From the NCBI GenBank assembly GCA_945861535.1, contig CAMAUZ010000026.1:20066-84065 (forward strand): a stretch of 64,000 nt of DNA, given 5' to 3'. Every line of letters begins with the position of its first letter. The stretch's first letter is position 1. The stretch comes from Akkermansia muciniphila (GTDB lineage: Bacteria > Verrucomicrobiota > Verrucomicrobiia > Limisphaerales > BJHT01). Below the pieces are notes generated by a model. The model was not told where the DNA came from. It worked only from the letters and a program-made list of their open reading frames with translations, and searched no databases. Made by a program: the position numbers and the translations under genes. Below are positions 41,415 through 49,269 of the stretch, in pieces.

Positions 41415-43077
41415 GATGCGACTCCTTTCGGGTGACGAGGGACTTGATGTCGCGGAGGTGTTCGGTGGCGACCTGACGGCCGACGGCGATGTATTTGCCG
41501 GGACGGGCGAAGTCGTGCCAACGGGCGTCCCAAGCGAGCGGGCGCAGGACGAGGTCGGCGTCGCGGCAGCTTTCTTCGGCGACGCGCATTTGCGCGCCGT
41601 AGAAGCAGGAGATGAGGTTGTCGAGGATGTTGCCGCCGGCGAAATAGTTCAGGTGACGATTGAGGGCTTTGAAAAGGTTGAAGCGTTTCGAGGCCGTCTC
41701 TTGTTGCTCGCGTTTCATTTCCTCGCGGCATTGCAGATAGGCGGGCGGCGGGATGGTGTTCACGGCGATGATGCGTTCGATGCCCATTTCGCGGAGGACA
41801 TCGACCGGCAGCGGGTCGGAGATGCCGCCGTCGATGTAGTCGGTGCCGGCGATGTTCACGGGCACGCAGACGCCGGGAATCGCAATGCTGGCGTGGACGG
41901 CGCTGGCGATGTCGCCGCTGGAAAAAACCGTGCGCCCGAGGCTGCCGAGCTGGGTGGCGACGACGCGGAGGGGGATGACGGTGTCGGCGAAATGGGCGTC
42001 GCCGAGCGAGCGTTTCAGGCGGCGCTTGATCGCACCGCCGCCGATGAACCCGCGGCGCGGCGGCAGCATGGGATCAATGAGGCGCAACATGCCGGTGCGG
42101 CCTTCGACCTCGTGGGCGAGGCGGTCGAGCTTGGTGCCGTCGAGACCGTAAGCCCAGAGCGCGCCGACATAAGCGCCCATGCTGCAACCGGCGACGATGT
42201 CGATGTCGATGCCATTTTCCTCGAGGACCTGGATGACACCGACGTGGGCGAAGCCTTTCGCGCCGCCGGAGGAGAGGGCGAGGCCGACCTGGCGATGGCT
42301 GATTTCGCGGGCGAGACGGCGCAGGTCGGAGTCGAGGAGGCGGTTGGTCCAGGAGCCGACGTCGGTGTCGGCGCCGATGGCGGGGGCGTTGCGGACGAAG
42401 CCGGTGTGGTAGCCGGTGAGGGGCTTGAAGGTTTCATCCGGCTCCTGCGCGCGCTCGTCGTTGGCGAGGCAGATGAGGGGTTTGAGATGGGCCAGTTCAC
42501 CGCCGGGCGCGGCGTGGATGAGGCGGGCGAAGCGGTTGAAGTCGTAGAATTCCGTCGCGTCTTGGCGCAGCAGGAAGCAGTTCAGATCGGAGCGGAGGAC
42601 GCATTCTTCGAGGAGCGGGGCGGCCGTTTCGTGGCCGAGGTCGAGGAGGATGTAGGTGAAATGGCGGCGGAGATGATTCAGGAAGGTCGCCATCTGGGCG
42701 GCCTCGTGCGGATCTTGCCCGCCCGCCATGGTCAGGTGCTCGACGCCGGTGGGAAGCGTCGCGAGATGGGAGGAGAGGACGAAGCCGGCTTCGGCACGTC
42801 GCCGAAGCAGGGGCCAGTCCTTCAACGCCAGCGTGGTTCCGGCGGGGACCAACTGGACGATCAGGACCGGTTCCCCTGATTCGGCTTTAAGACAATGCCC
42901 GATGCGCGCCGCGATGAAACTGCTGTCAATGGAGCCGCTCAAGGAAGCGAGCGTCACCACGCCTTTGGCCCGGGTGCTGGCGGCGCGCCCGTGAGCATGG
43001 CTGCCGCTCCTCGGACTCAGGCTGCCAGCCAGCCGTTCCTCGAGATTTCCCCGCAGAGTTGTCGCTCGCGCATTCAT
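41371..43077 (-). CDS. Patatin-like phospholipase with a degenerate ParA/MinD-like N-terminal domain
   Basis: A 568-residue protein. The C-terminal half is a bacterial patatin: oxyanion hole SSGGAKGFAH (269-278), nucleophile GCSMG (297-301, Ser299) and catalytic Asp in DGG (416-418). The N-terminal 40-240 region follows the pattern of a SIMIBI ATPase of CpsD/ParA/MinD type (GVVTLASLSGSIDSSFIAAR; YILLDLGHETAAPLLEECVL; LKPLICLANDE) but the P-loop Lys-Ser/Thr is missing, so it is probably non-catalytic. Patatins hydrolyse acyl lipids; as first gene of the operon it would release fatty acids for the ligase and beta-oxidation enzymes. Confidence 0.88.
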   Translation of the reverse strand: MNARATTLRGNLEERLAGSLSPRSGSHAHGRAASTRAKGVVTLASLSGSIDSSFIAARIGHCLKAESGEPVLIVQLVPAGTTLALKDWPLLRRRAEAGFVLSSHLATLPTGVEHLTMAGGQDPHEAAQMATFLNHLRRHFTYILLDLGHETAAPLLEECVLRSDLNCFLLRQDATEFYDFNRFARLIHAAPGGELAHLKPLICLANDERAQEPDETFKPLTGYHTGFVRNAPAIGADTDVGSWTNRLLDSDLRRLAREISHRQVGLALSSGGAKGFAHVGVIQVLEENGIDIDIVAGCSMGAYVGALWAYGLDGTKLDRLAHEVEGRTGMLRLIDPMLPPRRGFIGGGAIKRRLKRSLGDAHFADTVIPLRVVATQLGSLGRTVFSSGDIASAVHASIAIPGVCVPVNIAGTDYIDGGISDPLPVDVLREMGIERIIAVNTIPPPAYLQCREEMKREQQETASKRFNLFKALNRHLNYFAGGNILDNLISCFYGAQMRVAEESCRDADLVLRPLAWDARWHDFARPGKYIAVGRQVATEHLRDIKSLVTRKESHHEHEPAHHPMAHAA

Positions 43078-43114
43078 GTTTGCGGAGGCGACGGGAGCAG
43101 GTGACTTGGGCTTT

Positions 43115-43168
43115 CTAGATCGGATCTTCCAGTATCACGCTGGCCGCCGCCGGGTTCTGGGTTTTCAT
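43115..43168 (-). CDS. Possible 17-residue leader ORF
   Basis: Between the predicted promoter and the patatin gene, the minus strand has ATG at 43168 followed by KTQNPAAASVILEDPI and TAG. It has no clear Shine-Dalgarno and may be chance. Confidence 0.2.
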   Translation of the reverse strand: MKTQNPAAASVILEDPI

Positions 43169-43207
43169 CGTTCGTTAGGCGATTAGTAATGCTTTATATA
43201 TGGATAA

Positions 43208-43236
43208 GATATACGCCTCTTTGGTGTAACGGTCAA
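43208..43236 (-). promoter_or_regulatory. Predicted sigma-70 promoter of the fatty-acid operon
   Basis: On the minus strand TTGACC (43231-43236) is followed after exactly 17 bases by TATATC (43208-43213). It lies about 130 bases upstream of the patatin start, in locally AT-rich sequence between two GC-rich regions. The -10 area (GTATATCTTATCCATATATA) is partly symmetrical and could also hold an operator. Confidence 0.6.
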
Positions 43237-43325
43237 ATGGGCGGGGAACGTGAGGGGAAATCGGGGGGGCAAACTTCCCCGCGGTTGTTGTGTGGGAGTA
43301 GCTGAGTTGTTGGCGCCCCTTGTCG

Positions 43326-43592
43326 GCGCCCGGCTTCAGCCGGGGTGTCGTTTCAGCCCCAACGGGGCGATGCCATTCCAGCCCGGGGCATCGCCCTGGG
43401 TTGGGGTTGGAGAAGCCGCAAAGCCCTGAAGGGGCGACCCATTCCCCCGCGAAGTGTCGCCCGTGGAACGCCCCTTCAGGGCTGAGTTTCATTTGGGCGT
43501 TCAACCCAGGGCGGCGCTGCGCTCTGCCCTGGGCTGGAATGTCATCGCCCCGTTGGGGCTAAACACATCCCTCGGCTGAAGCCGGGTGCTAA
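43326..43592. repeat. Large nested inverted repeat, family H
   Basis: Three pairs of inverted words are nested in order: CCCGGCTTCAGCCGGG / CTCGGCTGAAGCCGGG (outer), AGCCCCAACGGGGCGATG / CATCGCCCCGTTGGGGCT (next), and AGCCCTGAAGGGGCG / CGCCCCTTCAGGGCT (inner). Each word is itself a palindrome. This is a known type of intergenic repeat in several bacterial phyla. It fills the gap between gcvH and the fatty-acid operon promoter; I see no gene in it. Confidence 0.75.
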
Positions 43593-43607
43593 TGAGATGA
43601 ACCGTGA

Positions 43608-43994
43608 TCACCCGCCGATCTGCTTGGCGTAGTCAGTCGGGCTGAGGAGCGCTTCGGCTTCGGCGGGCACGGCGAGCTTGAGCTGGAAGAACCAGCCGTC
43701 GCCGTAAGGCGCGGAGTTCACGAGCGCGGGATCTTTCACGACGGCGGCGTTGACCGCGATGATTTCGCCGCTGGCGGGGGCGTAGATGTCGCTGGCGGTT
43801 TTCACGGATTCGACGACGGCGCAGGCTTCGCCGGCCTTGACCTTGCGGCCGGCGGCGGGGAGTTCCACGAAGACGATGTCGGTCAGTTCGTGCTGCGCGT
43901 GGTCGGTGATGCCGACGGTGCCGGTGTCGCCGGCGACGCGGAGCCACTCGTGGGATTTGGCGAAGCGAAGGTCGATGGGAACGGGAGAACTCAT
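43608..43994 (-). CDS. gcvH: Glycine cleavage system H protein
   Basis: A 128-residue lipoyl carrier of the glycine cleavage complex. The lipoylated lysine is in VVESVKTASDIYAPASGEI (the usual ExVK-(A/S)-xS context), preceded by GITDHAQHELTDIVFVELP and ending DYAKQIGG, all typical of GcvH. Full length. It lies 40 bases after gcvT on the same strand, presumably in the same operon. No gcvP follows; a repeat region does. Confidence 0.96.
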   Translation of the reverse strand: MSSPVPIDLRFAKSHEWLRVAGDTGTVGITDHAQHELTDIVFVELPAAGRKVKAGEACAVVESVKTASDIYAPASGEIIAVNAAVVKDPALVNSAPYGDGWFFQLKLAVPAEAEALLSPTDYAKQIGG

Positions 43995-44034
43995 GGTGTT
44001 GGGAGAGGTTAGAGGTTGGGGGCGATGTTGGGGG

Positions 44035-45165
44035 TTAAGCTGCGGGCTTGCGATAAAGCGGTTTGGCGGCGACGACGGCGGGCCAGCGGCGGCTGCGGAC
44101 TTCGATTTCGAGCGGCGTGTTCACCGCCGCAAATTCGGGCGGCACGAAGCCCATGCCGATGCCGGTGTTGAGCGACGGGCTTTGTGTGCCGCTGGCGACG
44201 TGGCCGATGGCGCGGGCGTCCGGGCCGGTGCTCCAGATGGCGTAACCGGGACGCGGCGGCGCGGATTTTTCGGGCAGTTTGAACGCGACGCATTTGCGGG
44301 TGACCCCGTTTTGCTTTTGGTCCGCGAGGATGCTGCGGCCGATGAACTCGCCCTTGTCGAGCGCGACGAAGAAGCCGACGCCGGCCTCGATGGGCGTGGT
44401 GTTCTCGTCGAGTTCGTGGCCGTAGAGCGGGTAGCACATCTCGGTGCGCAAGGTGTCGCGCGCGCCGAGGCCGCAGGGCTGGAGGCAAAATGGATGGCCG
44501 AGCTTCAGCGCGGTGTCCCAGAGCGATTCGATGATGGTGGCGGGCGCGATGATTTCAAAACCATCCTCGCCGGTGTAGCCGGTGCGGGCGATGGCGATCT
44601 GCACGCCGCCAAATTTCCCGCACGCGATTTGATTTTTCTTCAACCCGCTGGGTTTCGCCTCAGGAAAAAGCTGGTCAAGCAAACCGGGTGTTTTCGGCCC
44701 CTGAATCGCGACCGCCGCCGTGTGCTCGGAAACGTTTTGCAAGGTCACCGCGCCGCGCTGCGGAAAGGCGGCGAGCTGTTTCTCCAGCCACGCGAAGTCT
44801 TCGGTGATGCGCGACGCGTTGATGATCAGGAGAAAATCAGCCGCGCCCGTGCGGTAGGCGTAGAGGTCGTCGATCACGCCGCCGCGCTCGTTGCACAGGA
44901 GCGTGTATTGGCTGTGGCCGGGCGTGAGTTTGCGCAGGTCGTTCGTGAGCGTGGCGTTGAGAAAACTTTCCGCCGCCGGGCCGCTCACCAGCACTTCGCC
45001 CATGTGCGAAATGTCAAACATGCCGGCGGCGCGGCGCACGCAGAAATGCTCGTCGGTGATGCTGGAATACTGGACGGGCATCTCCCAGCCGCCGAATTCG
45101 ATGAGTTTGCCGCCCGCGCGCTGATGGGCGGCGAAGAGAGGGGTGCGTTTGAGCGGGTTGGGCAT
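44035..45165 (-). CDS. gcvT: Glycine cleavage system T protein (aminomethyltransferase)
   Basis: A 376-residue tetrahydrofolate-dependent enzyme that releases ammonia from the aminomethyl group on H protein, giving methylene-THF. Signatures: KRTPLFAAHQRAGGKLIEFGGWEMPVQY, MFDISHMGEVLVSGP with the catalytic Asp region, RTGYTGEDGFEI and the C-terminal IGHVASGTQSPSL. Length is standard. No glycine riboswitch fits in the 24-base gap to the upstream gene. Confidence 0.96.
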   Translation of the reverse strand: MPNPLKRTPLFAAHQRAGGKLIEFGGWEMPVQYSSITDEHFCVRRAAGMFDISHMGEVLVSGPAAESFLNATLTNDLRKLTPGHSQYTLLCNERGGVIDDLYAYRTGAADFLLIINASRITEDFAWLEKQLAAFPQRGAVTLQNVSEHTAAVAIQGPKTPGLLDQLFPEAKPSGLKKNQIACGKFGGVQIAIARTGYTGEDGFEIIAPATIIESLWDTALKLGHPFCLQPCGLGARDTLRTEMCYPLYGHELDENTTPIEAGVGFFVALDKGEFIGRSILADQKQNGVTRKCVAFKLPEKSAPPRPGYAIWSTGPDARAIGHVASGTQSPSLNTGIGMGFVPPEFAAVNTPLEIEVRSRRWPAVVAAKPLYRKPAA

Positions 45166-45189
45166 AGCGACGGTAGCAGGGCTGCGGAA

Positions 45190-45735
45190 TCAGGTCGTTG
45201 GAGGAAAACCGGTGGCGACGATCGCCTTGTCTATTTTCGCGATAAAAACCTGCGCCGATTCCGGGGTTGCGAAGGCGCGGCGCGGGATGACGATGCCCGG
45301 TTCATCACGCGGCGTGAGGAGGATGAACCGGCCCAAATCCTCGCAGGATTGAAGGTCAACCCACCGGAAATCTCTCAATGTTCTCCGGGCTAAGTCGGCG
45401 AGGCTCACGCCGTCCGGCCAAACCGTCGCTTCAAGTTCGACCGGCGAACGACGCCAGAGACCCGGTGCACTCAGTAGCGTGTGCAACAGAAACAACACCG
45501 CAGCAAGCAGAAGCGCCTCAAACACCAGCGCCGCCATCCCCGTGAGTTCCGAAAAATTCACGGGAGTGGTCGCGAAACCCAATCTGAGAAACACCGCGAA
45601 AAGCAGCACGGACGCAAACTTTTCGGGCCGACGCATCAGGCGCAGGGAAGCGGCGAGCGCTTCACGCGGTGCGAGCGAAAAACGCACCGAGCACGCAGGG
45701 GATGCGCATTCGGTGGTCTCGGCGGTCGTGGGCAT
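45190..45735 (-). CDS. YcxB-like membrane protein
   Basis: A 181-residue protein with two hydrophobic segments close together (FASVLLFAVFLRLGFA and ALVFEALLLAAVLFLLHTLL), then a soluble C-terminal domain with DFRWVDLQSCEDLGRFILLT and VIPRRAFATPESAQVFIAKI, the pattern of the YcxB-like domain. Function unknown for the family. The ATG at 45735 (MPTTAETTECASPACS) is used; a TTG three codons upstream is possible. Adjacent to gcvT on the same strand with 24 bases between. Confidence 0.65.
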   Translation of the reverse strand: MPTTAETTECASPACSVRFSLAPREALAASLRLMRRPEKFASVLLFAVFLRLGFATTPVNFSELTGMAALVFEALLLAAVLFLLHTLLSAPGLWRRSPVELEATVWPDGVSLADLARRTLRDFRWVDLQSCEDLGRFILLTPRDEPGIVIPRRAFATPESAQVFIAKIDKAIVATGFPPTT

Positions 45736-45832
45736 TTTTTGCAAAGGTTTCCCGCTGTTTTCCTAGTGTCCCGGCGGGCACCCGGAATGTTTCCACCACC
45801 GCAGTTCTATGTCCGGTTCGTTCATCTCGAAG

Positions 45833-46089
45833 TCAGTAGTGATACCGGCACGAAACTACGACTATGGACTCTTCCGTCACGCGGTACACCAACCGGTGTT
45901 CTTCGGTGATGCGCCGGGACCAGCAGCCGCTGAGTTGGTGGCGCAGCGGTTCCGGTTTTCCCAAGCCGGTGAAGGGTTCGCGTGCGACGTGCTGGATCAG
46001 TTCCAAAACCTTCTGCTGACGCCGCCAGTCAAGCTCCCCCATTCTTCCAGTTCGCGGAACGCCGCCGGGGTGAATTGAATCGCACGCAT
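45833..46089 (-). pseudogene. yoeB: YoeB-family toxin gene, frameshifted
   Basis: From the ATG at 46089 one frame gives MRAIQFTPAAFRELEEW, a normal YoeB N-terminus; at a run of five G near 46040 it goes out of frame. The next frame continues GELDWRRQQKVLELIQHVAR through PEPLRHQLSGCWSRRITEEH to SIVVVSCRYHY, with the YoeB catalytic and C-terminal residues. One missing G would explain the break. The ATG overlaps the antitoxin stop (ATGA). Either a disabled toxin or a sequencing error in a homopolymer. Confidence 0.8.
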
Positions 46090-46349
46090 CAGGCGGCGTG
46101 TTGTGCGTGCAGCTTCTGGCTCAAGGCGAGAAACTCGTCGTAGGTGAAACTGACCACCTCGCCTGAGTCCGCCTGGGCAATGGACTTTTCAAGAGCGGCC
46201 TTCATGCGCGGATTCGCCAGCAGCCGCTCTGTCTCGTCCAGTTTCTTCTCGACGCAAATCGTCACGTGCTGGTGCGGGAACATGGTCTTCACGCCGGCCA
46301 GAAAGCGCTCGTCCAGTTCATCGGTGTTTATCGCAAAGGTGGTTTGCAT
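46089..46349 (-). CDS. Antitoxin partner of the YoeB-type toxin
   Basis: An 86-residue protein starting MQTTFAINTDELDERFLAGV. Acidic N-terminal part, a helical middle (DETERLLANPRMKAALEKSI) and a C-terminal toxin-binding-like segment (SGEVVSFTYDEFLALSQKL). It overlaps the toxin start by four bases. It does not clearly match Phd/YefM; it resembles the short antitoxins found beside RelE/YoeB toxins in environmental bacteria. Confidence 0.75.
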   Translation of the reverse strand: MQTTFAINTDELDERFLAGVKTMFPHQHVTICVEKKLDETERLLANPRMKAALEKSIAQADSGEVVSFTYDEFLALSQKLHAQHAA

Positions 46350-46385
46350 GGTGAAATGCTAGCGGAACGATTGGCCAATTCAACC

Positions 46386-46733
46386 TCAGTGCGGCCTGCC
46401 CACGCCATGCACTTGCGATAGATAATTTCCAATCGCCTCTGCGCCGGAGACGAAGCGGCGCTCGCCGAACGTCTCGACTTTCACGCCTTTCAATCTGCGC
46501 CGCGCGCCGTCGCCGAGGATGAGCACGGGGCAGCTTTGATTCGCCTCGCCGACGAGCGCGACGATTTCGGCGCGGGGACGCGGGAAGTCCACGTAGCGTT
46601 CGTCGAGAACGTGGCGGAGTTGCGGGTAGAGCGCGAGGACGCCGGTGATCTGCGTGCATTCCGGGCAGTAGAACGCCGCGCCGGGACCGTCGCGGAAATC
46701 GTGTTTGAGCAGGAAGAGAATGTCGCGGGACAT
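46386..46733 (-). CDS. DUF3088 family protein
   Basis: A 115-residue protein starting MSRDILFLLKHDFRDGPGAA. It has a thioredoxin-like beginning with a CPEC motif (FYCPECTQITGVL), then VDFPRPRAEIVALVGEANQSCPVLILGDG and a C-terminal GAEAIGNYLSQVHGV, matching DUF3088. The CxxC and preceding strand suggest a glutaredoxin/GST-like fold. The ATG at 46733 is used; the open frame continues 13 codons into the upstream gene. It follows the flavoprotein gene on the same strand. Confidence 0.78.
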   Translation of the reverse strand: MSRDILFLLKHDFRDGPGAAFYCPECTQITGVLALYPQLRHVLDERYVDFPRPRAEIVALVGEANQSCPVLILGDGARRRLKGVKVETFGERRFVSGAEAIGNYLSQVHGVGRPH

Positions 46734-46762
46734 GGGTGTTGGTTGCGGGTTTGCCGACGGCT

Positions 46763-47482
46763 TCAGCCCCACTTCTCCGTCTTCATCTGCGCCTTGGGGA
46801 CGCCGAGATCATGCAGCACGAGGTGCTCGGTGGCATCGACAAGGGCGTTGGGGCCGCACGCGTAAAAGACGGTGTTGGGCAGGTCGGTGATGTGTTCTTT
46901 GACCCACTCGGCGGTGATACGTCCCCGGCGGCCGGTCCACGGATCTTCCGGGACCAGGCGGGTGCAGGTGACCTCGAAACGGAAGTTGGAATTCTGCTGG
47001 TCCAGTTCGCGGAATTCCTCGCGGAAGATGATGTCGTTGGTCGTGCGAACGCTGTAGAGGACCGTGATCTTGGTCGCGAGCTGCCGACGGGTGGCGTCGC
47101 GGACAAACCCGCGGAATGGCGTGACGCCTGAGCCGCCGGCGATGCAGATGAGATGCTGATTGGCGGGCTCAAACACGGGGAGGAAGCGGCCGGTCGGCGG
47201 AATGACCACCAGTTTGTCGCCCGCCTTTGCCCAGTCCACGATGCGCGTGCCCATCTTGCCGTCGCGCTTGACGGTGACCTCGTAAAAGCCGCGGTCCAGC
47301 GCGCAGGACGAGAGGGAATAGGCGCGTTTGTACGCCGGCGTGTCGGGCCAATAAACGGTGATGAACTGGCCGGTTTTGAAATCGGGGTCGTAGCCCTCGG
47401 GCCACTTGAGCTTGATGGTCTTGGTGTCGGGCAACTCCATGGTGACCGCATCAATCACCATTTCGACAATTTGTTTGGCCAT
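46763..47482 (-). CDS. Ferredoxin-NADP+ reductase-like FAD/NAD(P)H oxidoreductase
   Basis: A 239-residue flavoprotein. FAD-binding beta-barrel with KRAYSLSSCAL (RxYS motif) and the NAD(P)-binding domain with LICIAGGSGVTPFRGFV, TVLYSVRTTNDIIFREEF and TVFYACGPNALVDATEHLVL. No iron-sulfur domain is attached, so it is the reductase component only. It moves electrons between a pyridine nucleotide and a ferredoxin or oxygenase partner not seen here. The ATG at 47482 (MAKQIVEMVIDA) is the first good start; 65 upstream codons are rejected as non-coding. Confidence 0.88.
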   Translation of the reverse strand: MAKQIVEMVIDAVTMELPDTKTIKLKWPEGYDPDFKTGQFITVYWPDTPAYKRAYSLSSCALDRGFYEVTVKRDGKMGTRIVDWAKAGDKLVVIPPTGRFLPVFEPANQHLICIAGGSGVTPFRGFVRDATRRQLATKITVLYSVRTTNDIIFREEFRELDQQNSNFRFEVTCTRLVPEDPWTGRRGRITAEWVKEHITDLPNTVFYACGPNALVDATEHLVLHDLGVPKAQMKTEKWG

Positions 47483-47681
47483 AGCGTGTGTGTGGTAATA
47501 AAACCGGGGTGAAGATAGGAGCGGCGGAAAGTGGCTGTAAAGCAGCTTTGCGGGCGACTCGGAGAATTGTCCGAATTTCGCGCCCACGCCCCGCCGAACG
47601 CATTCCCGACCCTCGGCCCTGCGGGGGCGTGCTGGCAGCCGGAATGGTTCGCGGGCGAACGGTTCCACTCGGGGCATCCCG

Positions 47682-48716
47682 CTACGCCTTTCGCGCCGTC
47701 ACGACACTGCGATCCGCCGCCGTTGGACGGAACTGGACATCCGAGAACCCCGTTGCCCGCAGCCACGTTTCCATTTCAGCCACCGAATAAATCCGGCCCT
47801 CGGTCGAGTGCATCAGGATCACCGAATACTCCGCCGCCGGCACCGGGCCGTCCTTCTTCGCGTTGAGGTGCATGTCGTGGATTGCGAGCATCCCGCCCGG
47901 CTCCAGCGCTGCAAATGAACGCGCCAGCAAATCCTTCACGACCGGCACGTCCCAGTCGTGCAGCACGTTCGAGTAAAGGTGCAGGTCGAAACCCTTTGGC
48001 AGCGGCTGGGCGAACATGTCGCCGGCGACCACGATCACCTGATTCGCAAATCCGCGCTCGGCGATCAGTTTTGCGGCGATGTGATCCACCGGCGGTTTTT
48101 CGTACACGGCCGCCGTGAGCCGCGGGTGATTTGCCACCATGGCGCACGCGTAAATCCCCGAGCCGCCGCCGATGTCCAGCAACCGCCGGTGCTCCCGGCA
48201 ATCCACCGCCAGCGCCAGTGCCCGCCCGAGAAACGCCCCGCGACAATCCATCGCCGCCGTGAATCCGCGCGCGAATTCTTCCGCCTCCATCGCCTTCGCC
48301 CATTCCTTCTCGCGCTCCGAGCTGCCCCAGTTCGCCGGCTTGCCCGTGCGCAAAACTTTCAGCAAATCCAGGCACACCGGCCGGTCTTTCAGCGACGCGT
48401 AATACGGCCCGATAAACCACGGCGACCCCTTCACCAAATGTTCCCGCGCCGTCGGCGTGAGCTGGAACATTCCGCCCGTCTCCTCGACCAACCCCGCGGC
48501 GGCGAAATACGTGAGCATTACGTCCGCCGGCCGCTCGGCCAACCCCAGTTCGCGGCAAATCGTCGCCGCGTCCGCCGACTTCCGCGCCAGCCATGAAAAG
48601 AAATCCAGCCCCACCAAGCCCGCGATCAGCAGGTCCGTGGCGTAAATCCCATCGCGTCGGCGATAGATGGCGGACGGATCAAATTGCGGGCCGTCGGTGA
48701 GGAGTTGGGCGTTCAT
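47682..48716 (-). CDS. SAM-dependent methyltransferase with dimerisation domain
   Basis: A 344-residue protein of the O-methyltransferase type. N-terminal winged-helix dimerisation part (ATDLLIAGLVGLDFFSWLA; RELGLAERPADVMLTYFAAAG), then a Rossmann domain with the SAM-binding LDIGGGSGIYACAM, the acidic residue after strand 2 and FDLHLYSNVLHDWD. The C-terminal DRSVVTARKA closes it. Substrate is not evident; similar proteins act on small aromatic or isoprenoid metabolites. The ATG at 48716 fits. Upstream lies repeat-filled sequence. Confidence 0.85.
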   Translation of the reverse strand: MNAQLLTDGPQFDPSAIYRRRDGIYATDLLIAGLVGLDFFSWLARKSADAATICRELGLAERPADVMLTYFAAAGLVEETGGMFQLTPTAREHLVKGSPWFIGPYYASLKDRPVCLDLLKVLRTGKPANWGSSEREKEWAKAMEAEEFARGFTAAMDCRGAFLGRALALAVDCREHRRLLDIGGGSGIYACAMVANHPRLTAAVYEKPPVDHIAAKLIAERGFANQVIVVAGDMFAQPLPKGFDLHLYSNVLHDWDVPVVKDLLARSFAALEPGGMLAIHDMHLNAKKDGPVPAAEYSVILMHSTEGRIYSVAEMETWLRATGFSDVQFRPTAADRSVVTARKA

Positions 48717-48877
48717 GAAATGTGCGAGCTGCGGGTTTTGGTTCGGTATGTCGGCGGGGAAACGTGGCCCACCCGGCCATCAGAAGGCGACAGAAATTCC
48801 GCAGCCTGCGGGCATCCGTGCGGCGTTGTCCCGGTACCGCCGCCGTCCGACGGCGGGGGACGCGGGGCCGCTCCCTT

Positions 48878-49033
48878 GTAGCGCAGGTTTCCCAACCTGC
48901 TGTATCGCCGATTTCCAAATCGGCAGGAGCCGCTGAGTTTCGGGCGCATGGGGCAGGCCGAGGCTTTGCTGGTAGGCGGACCGCCAGCGGGTTTGGAAAC
49001 CCGCGATACAGCAGACTTGGAAGTCTGCGCTAC
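48878..49033. repeat. Dispersed palindromic repeat family G, copy 2
   Basis: GTAGCGCAGGTTTCCCAACC on the left and its inverted counterpart GACTTGGAAGTCTGCGCTAC on the right, with CGATTTCCAAATCGGC and GGGTTTGGAAACCCGC inside. Same construction as 33479-33600. It lies between the divergent methyltransferase and alaS genes; the remaining bases of this 550-base gap hold no gene I can see. Confidence 0.7.
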
Positions 49034-49269
49034 GGCGGGCCGCGCCCGGATTCGTCCACGGGTGCCTCCCGCCAAAACTTCCCTCGCCTTGCCCCTGGCC
49101 TTTTGCCTACTCTCCGCCCCTGATTTTTGGGGCTGAAATGGAAAGGGTTGAAGCGTTGAACAGTGGAAGGGTTGCAGCGTGCCGCATCCCGGCGGTCCCG
49201 CCCCTTCACCCTTTAACTTTTCAACCCTTCACCCTTTCAACCCGGCTTAACGATTTAACTTTGCAACAC

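Noticed and set aside
43326..43607. gcvP expected after gcvT-gcvH
   Set aside because: The region is repeat DNA with no P-protein coding sequence; gcvP must be elsewhere.
45833..46042. Intact 69-residue toxin beginning MGELDWRRQQ
   Set aside because: The normal YoeB N-terminus lies in another frame directly upstream and starts at the ATG overlapping the antitoxin stop, so this is the downstream part of a frameshifted gene.
47483..47677. Longer N-terminus for the flavoprotein reductase
   Set aside because: The 65 extra codons are Arg/Pro-rich without fold, and the conserved protein starts at ATG 47482.
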